Of a stretch of DNA of 64,000 nucleotides, positions 41,911 through 49,700 are shown piece after piece. Within the stretch, counting starts at the first letter, position 1. Each line of letters starts with the position of its first letter. The position numbers were made by a program, and so were the translations under genes. The notes under the pieces were generated by a model that was given only the letters and a program-made list of their open reading frames with translations, was not told where the DNA came from and did no database searches. This DNA is from Streptomyces althioticus (GTDB lineage: Bacteria > Actinomycetota > Actinomycetes > Streptomycetales > Streptomycetaceae): the NCBI GenBank assembly GCA_014649355.1, contig BMSW01000012.1:124001-188000 (forward strand), in the 5' to 3' direction.

Positions 41911-43229
41911 TCAAGCTCCTTCCCGCGCGTCTCCGGCAGCCCGAGCAGCGCCAGCGCGGCCAGGCCGTAGCCGATCGCGCCGAAGACCAGGGCGCCGCCG
42001 ACGCCCCAGCTGTCGGCGAGGAAACCGACGGTGGTCGGGAAGACGGCGCCGACGGCACGGCCGGTGTTGTAGGTGAAGCCCTGCCCGGTGCCGCGCACGG
42101 CCGTCGGGTACAGCTCGCTCAGGTAGGAGCCGAAGCCGCTGAAGATGGCCGACATGCAGAACCCGAGGGGGAAGCCGAGCACCAGGACCAGGGTGTTCGC
42201 GCCGCTGGGGATGTTCGTGTACGCGACGATGCACACCGCCGAGAGCAGGGCGAACAGCCAGATGTTGCGGCGGCGGCCCAGCAGGTCGGTGAGGTAACCG
42301 CCCGTCAGGTAGCCGAGGAACGCGCCCGAGATGAGGAAGGTCAGATAGCCGCCGGTGCCCACGACCGACAGGTCGCGCTCGGACTTGAGGTAGGTCGGCA
42401 CCCAGGTGGCGAGGGTGTAGTAGCCGCCCTGGACGCCGGTGGAGAGCAGCACGGCGAACAGGGTGGTGCGCAGCAGCCCGGGGGAGCCCGCACGGGACGG
42501 CCGGAAGATCGCCGCGAACGATCCCTTGCTCGCGCTCTCCTCGCGTGCGGCGGCCGCCTCCGGCGCGTCCTGCACGCTGCGCCGCACCCAGACGACGAGC
42601 AGTGCGGGCAGCGCGCCGGTCCAGAACATGACGCGCCAGGCCAGGTCGCCGTCGACCAGTGAGAAGACGGCCGTGTAGACGATCACGGCCAGGGCCCAGC
42701 CCACGGCCCAGGCGCTCTGGACCGCACCGAGCGTGCGGCCCCGGTGCTTGGCGCCGGCGTACTCGGCGACCAGGATCGCGCCGACCGCCCACTCGCCGCC
42801 GAAGCCGAGGCCCTGGAGGGCGCGGAAGACCAGCAGCGTCTCGTAGTTGGGGGCGAAGCCGCAGGCCACGGTGAACACCGCGTAGGTGATCACGGTCAGC
42901 AGCAGCGCCTTGACCCGGCCGACGCGGTCCGCGAGGACGCCCGCGAGGGCGCCGCCGACCGCCGAGACGATCAGGGTCACGGTGGTCAGCAGCCCGGTCT
43001 GGCCGCTGTTCAGGCCGAAGTACGCGGACAGCGCCACCATCGTCAGCGGCAGCGTGAAGTAGTCGTACGAATCCAGGGCATAGCCGCCGAAAGCGCCGCC
43101 GAAGGCGCGTCGGCCGCGCGGGCCGAGCGCGCGCAGCCAGCCGAACGCCCCGTCCTCGGAAGGGGGTTCGGGCTTGACGGGGCGTGGGGTTCCGGTCAGG
43201 GCGCTCGGCGGCGGAGGGGTCGTGCTCAT
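41907..43229 (-). CDS. MFS transporter of the sugar/metabolite:H+ symporter type
   Basis: A 440-residue, 12-TM protein: YALDSYDYFTLPLTMVALSAYFG, AGVLADRVGRVKALLLTVITYAVFTVACGFAPNYETLLVFRALQGLGFGGEWAVGAILVAEYAGAKHRGRTLGAVQSAWAVGWALA. The DRVGRVK and EYxxAKHRGRxxG motifs mark the metabolite/proton symporter branch that carries organic acids and amino-acid derivatives. As first gene of the pxp unit it probably imports 5-oxoproline, D-glutamate or a related acid. ATG 43229 has GCGAGG upstream. Confidence 0.87.
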   Translation of the reverse strand: MSTTPPPPSALTGTPRPVKPEPPSEDGAFGWLRALGPRGRRAFGGAFGGYALDSYDYFTLPLTMVALSAYFGLNSGQTGLLTTVTLIVSAVGGALAGVLADRVGRVKALLLTVITYAVFTVACGFAPNYETLLVFRALQGLGFGGEWAVGAILVAEYAGAKHRGRTLGAVQSAWAVGWALAVIVYTAVFSLVDGDLAWRVMFWTGALPALLVVWVRRSVQDAPEAAAAREESASKGSFAAIFRPSRAGSPGLLRTTLFAVLLSTGVQGGYYTLATWVPTYLKSERDLSVVGTGGYLTFLISGAFLGYLTGGYLTDLLGRRRNIWLFALLSAVCIVAYTNIPSGANTLVLVLGFPLGFCMSAIFSGFGSYLSELYPTAVRGTGQGFTYNTGRAVGAVFPTTVGFLADSWGVGGALVFGAIGYGLAALALLGLPETRGKELE

Positions 43230-43298
43230 GGGCACCTCGCAGAGGGGGGACGGGGGTGCAAGGGAGGAGTGAGCCGTGCCAGTGCCTCAGCAAGGTAG

Positions 43299-43317
43299 AG
43301 GATCGTTGAACGATCCT
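43299..43317. promoter_or_regulatory. Perfect 19-bp palindrome, likely GntR operator
   Basis: AGGATCGTT-G-AACGATCCT is a perfect 9-1-9 palindrome halfway between the divergent MFS and GntR genes. FCD-type GntR regulators bind such palindromes in their own promoter regions, so it is the expected site for the adjacent regulator and would control both directions. Confidence 0.7.
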
Positions 43318-43365
43318 TCAATACCCATGTTGTCTCGTCCTTCCGGGTGCGCTTGAATTCCGGGC

Positions 43366-44061
43366 ATGGCAGAGCAGATGAGCGGACTGGCCGGCGACCG
43401 TGCCCTGCTGGGGCGGACCAGCACCGCCGAGCGCGTCGCGGACATCCTCAGAAGCCGCATCGCCGAGGGGTTCTTCCCGCCCGGCACCCGGCTCTCGGAG
43501 GACAGCATCGGCGGCGCCCTCGGTGTCTCCCGCAACACGCTCCGCGAGGCGTTCCGGCTGCTCACGCATGAACGGCTGCTCGTCCACGAGCTCAACCGGG
43601 GTGTGTTCGTACGGGTGCTGACCGTCGAGGACGTCGAGGACATCTACCGCACCCGCCGGCTCGTCGAGTGCGCCGTCGTACGGGGCCTCGGCGAGCCGCC
43701 CTACGCCCTCGGCGGCCTCGCTGAGGCGGTGGAGGAGGGGCAACGGGCGGCCCGCGAAGGTGACTGGAAAGCGGTGGGTACGGCCAACATCCACTTCCAC
43801 CAGGAACTCGTCGCGCTCGCCTCCGGCGAGCGCACCGCCGAGCTCATGCGCAGCGTCTTCGCCGAACTGCGGCTCGCCTTCCACGTGGTGGACGAGCCGC
43901 AGCGGCTGCACGAACCGTACATCGCCCGAAATGTGGAGATTCTTCAGGCCCTTGAGGCGGGTGACCGGGACGCCGCCGAACGCCTGCTCGCCGCCTACCT
44001 CGACGTGTCGCTGGAACGGGTGGTGGAGGTCTACCGGCGCCGGGTGGGCGACGGGGACTAG
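43366..44061 (+). CDS. GntR-family regulator, FCD subfamily
   Basis: 231 residues. The winged helix (~15-80: STAERVADILRSRIAEGFFPPGTRLSEDSIGGALGVSRNTLREAFRLLTHERLLVHELNRGVFVR) is followed by an FCD all-helical domain (~88-225: EDIYRTRRLVECAVVRGL, NIHFHQELVALASGERTAELMRSVFAELRLAFHVVDEP). His and Asp/Glu residues of the FCD metal/ligand site are visible (HFHQEL; ARNVEILQALEAGD). It most likely represses the divergent MFS-DUF1445-pxpABC unit and is relieved by an oxoproline- or glutamate-like acid. Confidence 0.9.
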   Translation: MAEQMSGLAGDRALLGRTSTAERVADILRSRIAEGFFPPGTRLSEDSIGGALGVSRNTLREAFRLLTHERLLVHELNRGVFVRVLTVEDVEDIYRTRRLVECAVVRGLGEPPYALGGLAEAVEEGQRAAREGDWKAVGTANIHFHQELVALASGERTAELMRSVFAELRLAFHVVDEPQRLHEPYIARNVEILQALEAGDRDAAERLLAAYLDVSLERVVEVYRRRVGDGD

Positions 44062-44152
44062 ACCCGTACGGCAACCGGTCCCCGCGGGCGTTCCGCAGGT
44101 CACGGCGCCGGGGCGCAACTGCCTCGTTTGGGCCGTTGTCGGACCGAGGACC

Positions 44153-44165
44153 TAGTCTGTGCACC
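44153..44165 (+). promoter_or_regulatory. Leaderless-type promoter of the condensin-like operon
   Basis: TAGTCT (44153-44158) lies 7 bases before the GTG at 44166, and there is no Shine-Dalgarno sequence. This suits a transcript starting at the initiation codon. I could not define a convincing -35. Confidence 0.45.
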
Positions 44166-45692
44166 GTGACTTCGCCTGCATCGACGGACAGCGTTCCGCC
44201 CCAGCTCAGCGCGGGGCCGCGCCCGGCGCCGGGCCCGGCCGCCGACGAAGGGCTGGCGCGGCGGCTGCGCGCGCTCGCGTGCACCGCGCCGCTGCACGAC
44301 CTGGACACCCGCAAGGCCAATCTCGCGGGCGAGTACTCGGTGTACGGCATGGCGGAGATCGCGCTCGCCGCCATCGACCTGGTCACGCTCAACATGGACT
44401 TCGACACCGGCGCCGACCACGAACAGATCGTCGCCCGGCTCCTCCCGCGCGTCGCCGCCCAGGCCCCCACGCGCCCCGCCGCCGAGCACGAGCGGGTGGC
44501 CCGCTGGGTCCTGGAGAACCTGATCAACGTCGGCAGCGTCGACCGCGGCTTCCGCGCGGTGTACGGCGTCTTCGGCCCGGACGGCACCTACGTCCGCCGC
44601 GACTACGACTTCAAGCTGATCGAGGAGGTCCCCGGCCCCGGCGGCACGGTGTACCTGCGCACCACCGACGAGGCGGTCAACGTCCTGGTCGGCGCCCTCG
44701 ACACCGACGTCACCAGCGCCCAGATCGCCGCCGAGGTCAAGCTCGAGGTGCTGATCAGCCGGGGCAGGCTCGCCGACGCCCAGCTCGCCGCCGAACAGGC
44801 CCGCTACCGCACCGTGCAGTACTCCGAGACCCTGCGCCGCGCCCTGGAGGCCACCCGGCGCAACGTCCGCGCGGTGGACTGGCTCAGCGCCGTGCCCGAC
44901 ATGATCGCCGAGGCCCTCGACCACGTGGCCGACCGCTACCGCCACGAGAACGCGATCCTCACCAACATCCGCAAGGCCCGCGACGAGTCCGAGGACCTCG
45001 AGCACAAGCGCCGCGCCGCCGAGCTGGTGGACATCGTCAAGGACTGCATCCGGCGCCACACCCAGCTCCAGTCCCGGCTCCTGGAGGCCGGCCCGCTGTT
45101 CCGCGCCGAGCAGGACCGGCAGGCCTTCGCCACGCCCGCCGCGGCTGCGGGCACCGACCTCTACGGCCAGCTCCTCGCGCCCCTGCTGCCGCTCCCCGTG
45201 GAGCGGGCGACCCGGGTCACCGACGCGTTCTTCGCCCACGGCACCGGGCTGCGCACGCCCGTCTCCGTGCGGGTCGGCGACCTCGTCGAGATCCTGCTGA
45301 CCCCGCCCGTCGAACGGGAGCACCTCGGCGCCGAGATGCCCGAGCCCGACCTCATCGCCACGCCCGACGACAGCCGCTTCAGCGAGGAGCAGCTCGCGGC
45401 CGCCACCGACCTGCTCGACCTGCCGGCCGACGCGCCCCGCCGGCTGTCCGGGCTGCTCGCCGAGGCCCGCCGCAAGGACCCCGAGCTGCCCTACCTGGTC
45501 GCCCTGCTGGCCGTCCACGCCGCCAGCCCGCCCGTCGGCACGGCCTACCGCCAGGGCGAGCGGAAGCTGCTGTTCGCCGTGGACGACGGCACCGAGCTCG
45601 ACGACCCCGAGTTCGGCGGCGCCGACCTCATCGTGGGCACGGCCCTGCTGGACGCGGCGGGCATGGCCGCGGACCGCACGGAGGCGGCATGA
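44166..45692 (+). CDS. Kleisin-like subunit of a Wadjet/Mks-type condensin (JetA/MksF-like)
   Basis: 508 residues from GTG 44166. After a Pro/Ser-rich start, residues ~35-130 are helical with RKANLAGEYSVYGMAEIALAAIDLVTLNMDF and VARWVLENLINVGSVDRGFRAVYGVFGPDG, a winged-helix-like N-terminal part. Long helices follow (~185-310: VKLEVLISRGRLADAQLAAEQARYRTVQYSETLRRALEATRRN). The C-terminal third contains LLPLPVERATRVTDAFFAHGTGL and a second winged-helix-like part. No enzyme motif is seen. Length, helix pattern and position ahead of a small winged-helix gene and an SMC-like gene match MukF/MksF/JetA proteins, which bridge the SMC heads. Direct homology is inferred from gene order and layout rather than a signature motif. 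It overlaps the next small ORF by ATGA. Confidence 0.62.
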   Translation: MTSPASTDSVPPQLSAGPRPAPGPAADEGLARRLRALACTAPLHDLDTRKANLAGEYSVYGMAEIALAAIDLVTLNMDFDTGADHEQIVARLLPRVAAQAPTRPAAEHERVARWVLENLINVGSVDRGFRAVYGVFGPDGTYVRRDYDFKLIEEVPGPGGTVYLRTTDEAVNVLVGALDTDVTSAQIAAEVKLEVLISRGRLADAQLAAEQARYRTVQYSETLRRALEATRRNVRAVDWLSAVPDMIAEALDHVADRYRHENAILTNIRKARDESEDLEHKRRAAELVDIVKDCIRRHTQLQSRLLEAGPLFRAEQDRQAFATPAAAAGTDLYGQLLAPLLPLPVERATRVTDAFFAHGTGLRTPVSVRVGDLVEILLTPPVEREHLGAEMPEPDLIATPDDSRFSEEQLAAATDLLDLPADAPRRLSGLLAEARRKDPELPYLVALLAVHAASPPVGTAYRQGERKLLFAVDDGTELDDPEFGGADLIVGTALLDAAGMAADRTEAA

Positions 45693-45838
45693 CCGCGACA
45701 CAGGGGCCCCGCGTCCGCGCCTCCCGCCCGAGCGGCCCCCGCACCCGTGCCTCCCGCCGCCCAAGCCCCCGCGGCCGCACCCTCCGTACCGACCGCGCCC
45801 GCACCGACTACGCCCGTACCGAGGAGCCCCGACCGTGA
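45689..45838 (+). CDS. Small Arg-rich ORF, 49 residues, nested between kleisin-like and KITE-like genes
   Basis: It starts at an ATG overlapping the kleisin-like stop (ATGA, 45689-45692) and its TGA (45836-45838) overlaps the next start (GTGA), so it fills the gap exactly. 43 of 49 third codon positions are G or C, the value expected of a Streptomyces gene; the other frames are less biased. The product is very basic (14 Arg) with repeated RxxR/RTxR units and an acidic end. It could be a nucleic-acid-binding peptide, or its translation may simply couple the two flanking genes. Expression is unproven. Confidence 0.45.
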   Translation: MTATQGPRVRASRPSGPRTRASRRPSPRGRTLRTDRARTDYARTEEPRP

Positions 45839-46716
45839 CCGAGCACGCCGACTGGAGCGAGCCGGAGCCCGCGGCGACGCCGGCCAGCACCGCCGTCACG
45901 CCCGCCGACGCCGCCGACGCGGCCCGGCTCGTCGCCTTCGGCCTCCAGCCCAAGCTCCAGCCCGCCAGGGACCAGGAGTACGCCGACCTGCTGCGCCGCT
46001 ACCGCGAGGACCCGCGGTTCGCGCGGCTCGCCGACGCCGTCGCCACCGGTCTCGGGCTGATCGTGCTGGAGGTCTCCCCGCGCGCCGGCATGGCCGTCAC
46101 CGCCGCCGAGGACTCCGTCTTCGCCGTCCGCATGGGCGACTACGCCCGCCGCGCCTCCGCCGACGGCGGCGACCGCTTCCTGCACGGTCTCGCCCACCTC
46201 GCCGTCGCCGCCATGGCCTTCCCCCGCCCCGAGGACCTCGCCGACGACGGCTACATCGGACGCGTCACGGTCAACGGCGTCGACGCCTTCGTCCGCCAGG
46301 CCTGCCACCGCCTGGAGGAGCGGGCCGCCGCACAGGGCGAGAACACCGACCCGGCCACCGACGCCCCCGGACTCGAGGCAGCCTGGCGGATCTGGTCCCG
46401 GCGCAGCGCCACCGGCGCCACCAAGGACGCCCGCCGCCTGGCCGGATCCACCACCGGCATCGTCGCCAAGGCCGTCTCCTTCCTCACCGACTCCGGCTTC
46501 CTCCAGCGCACCGGGGACGACAACGGCGGCACCTACCGCACCACCGCCCGCTACCAGCTCCAGGTCCGCGACATGGCGGGCAGCGCCGCCATGGCCGAAC
46601 TGCTCGACCTCGGTGTCGTCCCCGTCACCGACGGCACCCCCACCCTGCTGCCCCCCGAGGACGGCGACGACCTCGACCTGGTCGCCGACGCCGGCCTGCC
46701 CTTCCACTCCGCCTGA
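45835..46716 (+). CDS. Winged-helix accessory subunit of the condensin-like complex (KITE; MukE/MksE/JetB-like)
   Basis: 293 residues, no enzyme motif. A Thr/Ala-rich start is followed by EYADLLRRYREDPRFARLADAVATGLGLIVLEVSPRAGMAVTAAEDSVFAVRMGDYARRA (winged-helix with a beta wing), LHGLAHLAVAAMAFPRPEDLADDGYIGRVTVNGVDAFV, and a second winged helix (KAVSFLTDSGFLQRTGDDNGGTYRTTARYQLQVRDMA). This two-winged-helix layout and size suit MukE/MksE/JetB proteins that bind the kleisin. SD GAGGAG (45821-45826) precedes GTG 45835. The SMC-like gene follows 33 bp downstream. Confidence 0.65.
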   Translation: MTEHADWSEPEPAATPASTAVTPADAADAARLVAFGLQPKLQPARDQEYADLLRRYREDPRFARLADAVATGLGLIVLEVSPRAGMAVTAAEDSVFAVRMGDYARRASADGGDRFLHGLAHLAVAAMAFPRPEDLADDGYIGRVTVNGVDAFVRQACHRLEERAAAQGENTDPATDAPGLEAAWRIWSRRSATGATKDARRLAGSTTGIVAKAVSFLTDSGFLQRTGDDNGGTYRTTARYQLQVRDMAGSAAMAELLDLGVVPVTDGTPTLLPPEDGDDLDLVADAGLPFHSA

Positions 46717-46749
46717 CCCCCACCCCACGAAGCCTCACGAGAGTCCGCC

Positions 46750-49700
46750 ATGTACGAGCTGTCCCGGGTCCGCCTCTACTCCATCGGACCGGCCGGCGCA
46801 CGCTACGCCGACACCGTGCTCGACCTGCGCGGCGTCGGCGCCACCGTGCCGAATCCGGCGCCGACGCAGGCGGAGTTCTTCGCGGACGAGCCCGTCGGCC
46901 CGCCCCGCCGCCCCGCGCCCGCCGGCGTGCTCTTCCTGGAGAACGGCGGCGGCAAGTCCGTCCTGCTGAAGCTGATCTTCTCCGTGATGCTGCCGGGCCA
47001 CCGCAACACCCTCGGCGGCGCCAGCTCCGGCGTGCTGCTCAAGTTCCTCCTCGCCGACGACTGCGGACACGTCGCCCTCGAATGGCAGCACGTGCAGACC
47101 GGCGAGTGCGTCGTCGTCGGCAAGGTCAGCGAGTGGCGCGGCCGTCAGGTCTCCAACGACCCGCGGAAGTTCGCCGAGGCCTGGTACTCCTTCCGCCCCG
47201 GCCCCGGACTCAGTCTCGACAGCCTCCCGGTCGCCGAGGCCACCACCGTGCGCCCGCCCGTCGAGGGCCAATCCGGCGCGCGCGGCCGGCGGCGCACGAT
47301 GAAGGGCTTCCGTGACGCCCTCACCGAGGCGGGCAAGACCTACCCCCACCTGGAGGTGCACTGGGAGGAGATCCACGAGCGCTGGACCGAGCACCTCGGC
47401 GACCTCGGGCTCGACCCCGAACTCTTCCGCTACCAGCGGGAGATGAACGCCGACGAGGGCGAGGCGGCCGGTCTCTTCGCGGTGAAGAAGGACTCCGACT
47501 TCACCGACCTGCTGCTGCGCGCCGTCACCGACACCCGTGACACCGACGGCCTCGCCGACCTGGTCAGCGGCTTCGGCAACAAGCTCGGCCGCCGCGCCGA
47601 ACTCATCGCCGAACGCGACTTCACCGCCGGCTCGGTGGACCTGCTCGGCCGGATCGTCGAGGCCGCCGACACCCGAAGCCGCGCCCGGGAGATCCACGCC
47701 TCCGCCGAACGCCGCACCCGCACCCTCGCCCGCAGGCTCTCCGCGCGCGGCGCCCAGGAGCGCGAGCGCGCGGCCGACCTCGCCCACCGCGTGACCTCCG
47801 CCGCCCACGCCGTCACGCAGGCCGAGTCCGCCCGCGCGCACAGCGCCTCCGTCGCCGCCGAACTCGCCTACCGGCACGCCTCGCTGGCGCTCGCCGCCGC
47901 CGAGAAGTCCGCCGCCGCCCAGAAGCGCGAACTGGCCGACGCACGCACCCTGTACGCCGCCTGGCAGGCCGCCGAGTCCGTGCTGCGGCACCGCGCCGCC
48001 GCCGACCGGGTGGCCAGGGTGTCCGCCGCGATCCAGGAGGCCGAGCGGGACGCCGCCCCGGCCCTCGCCGCCCGCGCCAAGGCCGCCGTCGACCTGGTCC
48101 GCGCCCTGCACGCCGCCGCGCGCGACGCCGAGGGCCTCGCCGACGAGGAGGAGGAGCGCTCCGCCGCCCTCCAGGAGGTCAGCGACGGCGCCTACCGCGA
48201 CTCCACCGCCGCCGCCACCGAGGCGCAGCGCGCCCGCAGCGAGATCGGCCACCTGCGCCAGCGGCTCGCCGAGGTCGAGCAGGAGACCGCCGAGGCCGTC
48301 CGGGCCGGCTGGCTCGACGACAGCGCCCCCGACGCCGACCCGGCCCGCGCCGCCCTCGCGGCCAGCGACGCCGAGAAGACCACCGTCGCCGCCTGGGACA
48401 CCGCCCGCGAGACCGCCCGCCGGGCCACCGAACACGCCCGCGAGACGGCCGCCGCCGAGAGCCGCGCCGAACTCACCGCCGCCCGCGCCGCCGACGCGGC
48501 CACCGCCGCCGAGCGCGCCCACGAGGGCGAACGCCGCACCGCCGAGGGCCTCGCCGCCGAACAGCGGCTCGCGGAACTGCTCAGCCTGCCCGGCGCCTCC
48601 GGCAAGCGCCGGACCGCCGTACCCGGCCAGCGCACGGACTCCGAAGGCCCGGCCGACAGCCCCCGCGAGGGCGGACTGAGCGCGGAGGAACTCGACCGGT
48701 TCGCGGACGAGCTGCGCGAGCTGCTCGACGACGCCGTGTCCTCCGCCGAGCGCCAGCTGTTCGAGCTGCGCACCGCCGCCGCGGACGACGCCCGCATCCT
48801 CGGCGCCCTCGGCGACGGCGGACTGCTGCCGCCCGGCCCGGACGTGCTGGCCACCGTCGAGTTCCTCGGCGAGCACGGCATCCCCGCCCTCCCCGGGTGG
48901 CGCTACCTCGCCCAGGCCGTCGACCCCGCCGACCACGCACGCGTGCTGGCCGCCCGCCCCGAGCTGGTCGACGGCGTCGTCATCACCGACCCCGACTCCC
49001 ACGTCCGCGCCCGTGAGGCGCTGAGCGACGCCGCCCTGCTGCCCCGGTCCGCCGTCGCGGTCGGCACGGCCGCCGCCCTGCTCGCGCCCGTGCCCGCGTC
49101 CGACGCCGGCGACGTGTTCCTCGTACCGCCGAACCCGGCCATGCACGACGAGCACGCCGCCGACGAGGAGCGGCAGGCGCTGCGCGCCCGTGCGGCGGAA
49201 CGGGACGAGGAGATCCGCGCCCTCGCCGCCCGGCTGGGCAAGGACCGTGAACTCGCCGCGCGGCTCGCCTCCTGGCGCACCGGCTGCCCGGCCGGCCGCC
49301 TCGCCGAGCTGGCCGCGACGGCCGAGCAGGCACGGGCGTTCGCCGAGGAGACCGAGGCGGAGCTGGCCGAGGCGCGCAGCCTGCGCGCGGAGGCCGAGGA
49401 AGCGGCCGCCGAGGCGGTCCGGGTCCGCGACGAACGGCAGGAGGCCGCCCAGAAGGCCCGGCGCGCCGCCGACGCGCTCGCCGGACTCGCCTTCCGGCTG
49501 CGGGAACGCGCCGGCTGGCAGGCCAAACTGCGTGAACTGGCCGACGACGCCGCCGAGGCGGAGGCCCGCGCCCAGTCCTGCCTGGAGCGCGCCCGTGCCG
49601 CCGACGAGGACCGGCGCGCCGCCCAGCGTGCCGCCGACGACGCCCGGCGCACCGCGCGCACCCTGCGCGCCGAACGCTCCGAGATCGCCGGCGCCCCCGA

